From the NCBI GenBank assembly GCA_017554385.1, contig JAFZIL010000082.1:1-64000 (forward strand): DNA of 64,000 bases, given 5' to 3'. The notes beneath the pieces were generated by a model. The model was not told the origin of the DNA. It did no database searches and saw nothing but the letters and a program-made list of their open reading frames with translations. The DNA comes from Prevotella sp. GTDB lineage: Bacteria; Bacteroidota; Bacteroidia; Bacteroidales; Bacteroidaceae. Position 1 is the first letter of the stretch. The number at the start of each line of letters is the position of its first letter. Positions 60,448 to 64,000 of this stretch are shown here, piece by piece. Made by a program: the position numbers and the translations under genes.

Positions 60448-62901
60448 TCAATATCCAACCCCCGCATTAAGTGTTTTCTTCTGCCCTGGCTTGGTTTTCA
60501 TGTGCCAGATACGGGAACCGTCACTGAGTGTCAGCTTTGCGGTAGTAGCTGTTGACGGACGACGGTCGCAGATGCTGAGGGTCGTGATACGACCGTTCTT
60601 CCATGAAAAGTCCAGTTCGTAACCGCCGCGTGCACGCAGTCCCTTCACACTGCCGCTTTCTGCCCACGCCTTGGGTAGTGCAGGAAGGAGGTCTACCGTG
60701 GCAGAGCCGTCTTCGTTGAGTGTGCTCTGTAGGAGCATCTCCATCACACCTGCCGTACCACCGAAGTTTCCGTCGATCTGGAAGGGCGAGTGGGCATCGA
60801 GCAGGTTAGGATAGGTGCCGCCACCGGTGCGTCGGCCGGGGCCTCGGTATCCGTCGGGCGAGATATAGTTCAGCAGTACGCGGTAAATCTTGTAAGCCGT
60901 CTCTGCCTCGTGCAGCCGTGCCTGGAGGTTTACGCGCCATCCTGTGCTCCATCCCGTGGTCTTGTCACCCTTGATTTCCAGTGTACGCTTGCTGGCAGCC
61001 GCCAGCTCAGGCGTTTTGTCTACCGTGATATGGTGACCCGGGTAGAGGCCGAAGAGGTGCGACTGGTGACGGTGATCCCAGTTGACGTCCTCCCAGTCGT
61101 GGTACCACTCCTGCAGATTGCCCCGCTCACCGATACGATAGGGAAGCAGGCTGCTGAGCGTCTCGTCGATGCGCTGGATATATTCCTTCGACTCTCCCAA
61201 CGTGATAGCTGCCTGGCGTGTATCCATCAGACACTCGCGTATCATAGCCTGATCGGCAAATCCACCATAGACGGTACGTCCATGATAGCCGTCAGAAGTC
61301 TTGTACTCGTTCTCCGGTGATGTGGCAGGAGCGGTGATGAGGTATCCGTCTTTCTCCGTGAGCCAGTCCATACAGAAGTCGGCAGCCCCGCGAAGCGTGG
61401 GCCACACGCTGCGCAGATAGTCGCGGTTCATCGTGAATGTATAGTGCTCCCACAGGTGAGTGCTGATCCAGGCACCACCCATGTTCCAGTTTGCCCACAT
61501 CGGGTCGCCACTATGCTCACCCACGGGACAGGTCATTGCCCAGATGTCGGTGTTGTGGCCCAGGCACCATCCGTTCTCCACGCCATAATAGGCGCGTGCC
61601 GTCTGCTGGCCCGTAACGGGCAGCTGCTGGATGAATCCCAACAGCGACTCGTGCATCTCTGGCAGGGCAGCTGTCTCGGCAGGCCAGTAGTTTTCCTCTA
61701 CGTTGATATTGCTGGTGTAGTTGCACGACCAGGGCGGCAGCATCCGCTCGTTCCACAGCCCCTGCAAGTTGGCAGGCACGTCCTTCGTACGCGAACAGCT
61801 GATGAGCAGATAGCGTCCGTAATTATAGTAGAGTTCCTCCAGGTCGGGGTTCTTCTCTCCCTTCTCGGTATAGTCACGCAACTGCTGTTCGGTGCTCTTG
61901 GCACTGATGTCAGGGTCGGTGGTTCCCAGTTCCAGACCTACGCGGTTGTAGTATTGCTGATAGTCGGCAATATGACGGCTGAGCAAGTCGTCGAACGAAC
62001 GTGCCGTAGCCGCCTCTATACGGTTGCGCACCAGTTTCTGGTAGTCGCGTCCCTCACGTACGGGGTCTTTATCGGCACCGTTGAAACTGGTCACGTTGGC
62101 TATGATCACCAGCAGCTCCTTGGCTCCGCTGACCTCCATCTCGTCGTCGTTCACCACGCGCAGCTGTCCATCCTTAGGCAGCAGGCGCACGATGGTGCGG
62201 AAGTGAATGCCTCGGTTACTGTCGTAACGGAAACTCGTCGCCCCTCCTGCATAATTGGGCTTGCTGCTCCATGCGGCATAGCCATCGGTCACCAACTCGC
62301 CCACACTGTCGCGCTGTGCTGAGACCGTTGTCTGGTGTGGCAGCTGACAGTGGTAGCGGAAGCGCTGATGGAGCGTGGCACCGTCAGTAGCACTTATGCG
62401 GATGACAATCACCGAGTCGGGTGCCGATGCGAAATACTCGCGCTTGCAACCATTATAGGAAACAGATGCCACTGCCCGCTCCAGGTCGAGTGTGCGTGTG
62501 TAGCCCGTCGGAAAGCCGACGGGCACATTGGCTGAGAACGTCAGCGTTCCTAACGGCTGATAGTTCTGGCTGTAGTGTCCCTGCACCGCCCGTTGCAGGC
62601 GGTCGGCCTCGCGATAGTCCTCGCGGAAAAGGGCCTCGCGGATACCGGCAATACTCTTATGGGCATCAGGGGAGAATACCTCGCGGTCGGGTTCGCCCGT
62701 CCACAGGGTGATGTCATTGAGCGACAGGCGCTCCTCGTCTATGCGGCCATAGACCATTGCACCCTGCGAACCGTTGCCTATGGGCAGTGCCTCTTCGAAG
62801 TAGGTGGCAGGACTGTTGTAATGCAGAAGCGACGACTGTGCCAAAGCTGGCGCAATGAAGAATGAAGAGTGAAGAGTGAAGAGTGCGAGAATCCGTTTCA
62901 T
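60448..62901 (-). CDS. GH95 alpha-L-fucosidase (or alpha-L-galactosidase)
   Basis: The 817-residue secreted enzyme has the GH95 layout: N-terminal beta-sandwich ([27 protein letters not shown]), linker and catalytic alpha/alpha barrel with [12 protein letters not shown] (Asn pair), [12 protein letters not shown] (catalytic Glu) and [15 protein letters not shown] (catalytic Asp). It cleaves alpha-1,2-linked fucose, or galactose, from glycans. The signal peptide hydrophobic core ([16 protein letters not shown]) is partly encoded by a TCACTCTTCACT repeat at 62857-62885. It follows the GH31 gene by 7 bases. Confidence 0.92.
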   Translation of the reverse strand: MKRILALFTLHSSFFIAPALAQSSLLHYNSPATYFEEALPIGNGSQGAMVYGRIDEERLSLNDITLWTGEPDREVFSPDAHKSIAGIREALFREDYREADRLQRAVQGHYSQNYQPLGTLTFSANVPVGFPTGYTRTLDLERAVASVSYNGCKREYFASAPDSVIVIRISATDGATLHQRFRYHCQLPHQTTVSAQRDSVGELVTDGYAAWSSKPNYAGGATSFRYDSNRGIHFRTIVRLLPKDGQLRVVNDDEMEVSGAKELLVIIANVTSFNGADKDPVREGRDYQKLVRNRIEAATARSFDDLLSRHIADYQQYYNRVGLELGTTDPDISAKSTEQQLRDYTEKGEKNPDLEELYYNYGRYLLISCSRTKDVPANLQGLWNERMLPPWSCNYTSNINVEENYWPAETAALPEMHESLLGFIQQLPVTGQQTARAYYGVENGWCLGHNTDIWAMTCPVGEHSGDPMWANWNMGGAWISTHLWEHYTFTMNRDYLRSVWPTLRGAADFCMDWLTEKDGYLITAPATSPENEYKTSDGYHGRTVYGGFADQAMIRECLMDTRQAAITLGESKEYIQRIDETLSSLLPYRIGERGNLQEWYHDWEDVNWDHRHQSHLFGLYPGHHITVDKTPELAAASKRTLEIKGDKTTGWSTGWRVNLQARLHEAETAYKIYRVLLNYISPDGYRGPGRRTGGGTYPNLLDAHSPFQIDGNFGGTAGVMEMLLQSTLNEDGSATVDLLPALPKAWAESGSVKGLRARGGYELDFSWKNGRITTLSICDRRPSTATTAKLTLSDGSRIWHMKTKPGQKKTLNAGVGY
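62857..62885. repeat. TCACTCTTCACT-type repeat forming the GH95 signal peptide core
   Basis: GAAGAATGAAGAGTGAAGAGTGAAGAGTG reads on the minus strand as LFTLHSSF, the core of the signal peptide. The same repeat family is in cobT and intergenic DNA. Confidence 0.75.
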
Positions 62902-62908
62902 TGTCTGT

Positions 62909-64000
62909 CTATTTTTGACCGCCCTTCATGGTAACGGTTATTTGTTTTCCTTTATAGCTCACCTGCTTCTGCACACCGTTCATCTCGATGATGAAGGTGC
63001 GTTGGGTCATCATGCCCGGATAGGAACCCACGCGACTGCCGATGGTCAGGCGTTGGCGTGCCTCGTCCCAGTCGAAGGCAATCGTAGAGAAGGCACCCTG
63101 CTCGAAGTTGTAGTTGTCGCCCTCGTCTTCGTAGAGCTCGAAGTGTGCATCCGCACCCGGATAGATGTGTAGGGTGACGGGCTTCGTCACTTGTGCATCC
63201 GTCCACTGTGCCACCTCAGTGGTGGGAATGATACTGCCTGAGCGTACGAAGAGCGGCAGACGGTCGATGCTGACTTCCTGAGTGATCCATTGTCCGCCTT
63301 TGTATTGCTTTCCCGTCCAGTAGTCAGTCCATTTACTATTTGACGATTTACCATTTGACGATTGAGGCAGATAGACCTGGCGTGAGGCTTGCTCGCTTAT
63401 CGGATGCGTCACGGGACAAACCAGGAACCGTCCGAACATGTATTCGTCTTTCAGGTCCAACACCTCAGGGTCGTTGGCAAAGTCGAAGGCCAGCATACGT
63501 GCCATGGTATAGCCCTGTCGCGACTGCTGTGCCGCCATGCTGTAGATATAGGGTACCAGCTGATAGCGCAGGTGTATCATCTTGAGGATAGCATCGTAGT
63601 AGGGTGTGCCCGGCTCACCGAACTGCCATATCTCGCGTGGCGTGTCAGAGCCGTGACTGCGCAGCACGGGCAGGAATGTGCCCCACTGGAACATACGGGT
63701 ATAGAACTCGCGGTAAGCCTCGTCATGCACTCCGTTGGGAAACTCGCCCTTGTAGAACCAGCGTCGGCCGTCGTCGCGGGTGAAGAAACAGCCCACGTCT
63801 ACCGTCCAGTAGGGATTACCCGTAGCCATATAGTTCAGTCCTGAGGGAATCTGCTGGCGGAACGATGCCCACGAGGCATGGGTGTCGCCGTTCCACACCA
63901 CCGTGCTGTAGCGCTGTTGTCCGGCATAGCTGCTACGCGTCAGGTTCACTACTCGCTTGTCGCTGGTCGTGGCCCTTTGGTTCTCGTAGATACCGAGGGC
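62909..64000 (-). CDS. GH31 glycosidase, C-terminal part (5' end outside the window)
   Basis: The frame is open to the window edge; upstream codons read [28 protein letters not shown], confirming that the gene continues beyond 64000. The acid/base Asp is in [14 protein letters not shown], followed by [13 protein letters not shown] and the beta-sandwich domains ([32 protein letters not shown]). GH31 enzymes are alpha-glucosidases or alpha-xylosidases. Bases 63333-63363 encode [10 protein letters not shown], a TTTGACGATTTACC-type repeat in frame. Confidence 0.9.
   Translation of the reverse strand, partial: ALGIYENQRATTSDKRVVNLTRSSYAGQQRYSTVVWNGDTHASWASFRQQIPSGLNYMATGNPYWTVDVGCFFTRDDGRRWFYKGEFPNGVHDEAYREFYTRMFQWGTFLPVLRSHGSDTPREIWQFGEPGTPYYDAILKMIHLRYQLVPYIYSMAAQQSRQGYTMARMLAFDFANDPEVLDLKDEYMFGRFLVCPVTHPISEQASRQVYLPQSSNGKSSNSKWTDYWTGKQYKGGQWITQEVSIDRLPLFVRSGSIIPTTEVAQWTDAQVTKPVTLHIYPGADAHFELYEDEGDNYNFEQGAFSTIAFDWDEARQRLTIGSRVGSYPGMMTQRTFIIEMNGVQKQVSYKGKQITVTMKGGQK

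Overview
The window looks like a chromosomal segment of a Bacteroidales bacterium, most likely Prevotella or a close relative. Supporting signs are Bacteroidota-type promoters (TAnnTTTG, twice with TTTG 19 bases upstream), the lack of Shine-Dalgarno sites, a seven-gene Rnf/RseC cluster, Bacteroidota-restricted families (DUF3822, DUF4248 and others), a PorE-like type IX secretion protein, and secreted proteins ending in short Prevotella-style sorting tails. No rRNA, tRNA, CRISPR array, transposase or integrase was found.

Layout. 1-4200: end of a proton-pumping pyrophosphatase, thyA, an RsmF-like methyltransferase, then a small envelope-stress-like cluster (DUF6249-like protein, PspC, ECF sigma factor, coupled membrane protein). 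4200-11720: pepT, then a surface-glycan group (GtrA flippase and five glycosyltransferases) split by a divergent promoter and a MITE-like element. 12100-16550: class A PBP, DUF1573 protein, a 32-residue membrane ORF, DUF3822 protein and rsmD. 16640-22210: rseC-rnfBCDGEA on the minus strand. 22370-28700: acidic protein plus ClC, SpoIIE phosphatase, fmt, a 37-residue ORF, rpe. 28770-34640: PorE-like lipoprotein, TPR-membrane-HTH regulator, large secreted protein. 34650-39180: cobU-cobT-cobS and topoisomerase III. 39300-47950: HD protein, lipid-linked glycan initiation pair, aroC, SlyD-like isomerase, ACT protein, two PaaK-type ligases, a TraB/GumN protein. 47970-53870: GH105 hydrolase, C10 cysteine protease, histidine kinase. 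54010-57790: an accessory replication-type module in two transcription units. 58040-60320: unknown cytosolic protein, secreted nuclease, small winged-helix-like protein, histone-like winged-helix protein. 60450-64000: GH95 alpha-fucosidase and the C-terminal part of a GH31 glycosidase, probably from a polysaccharide-use locus.

The most unusual signal is the spread of several short repeat families (TCACTCTTCACT type, AATTGATAATTG type, GC-rich CCCCTCCC / GGGGTGGGG palindromes, and CGGA/TCCG mini-hairpins). They lie not only between genes but in frame inside proteins: CobT, a Toprim-type protein, an AAA ATPase, PorE-like, GH31, RsmF-like and topoisomerase III. One forms the core of the GH95 signal peptide and another supplies the ATPase stop codon. 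The second region of interest is 54-57.8 kb, where an operon with a candidate operator begins with a fragment resembling the first ~38 residues of the DNA polymerase III beta clamp. Family names rest on motif recognition by eye; no database search was run.
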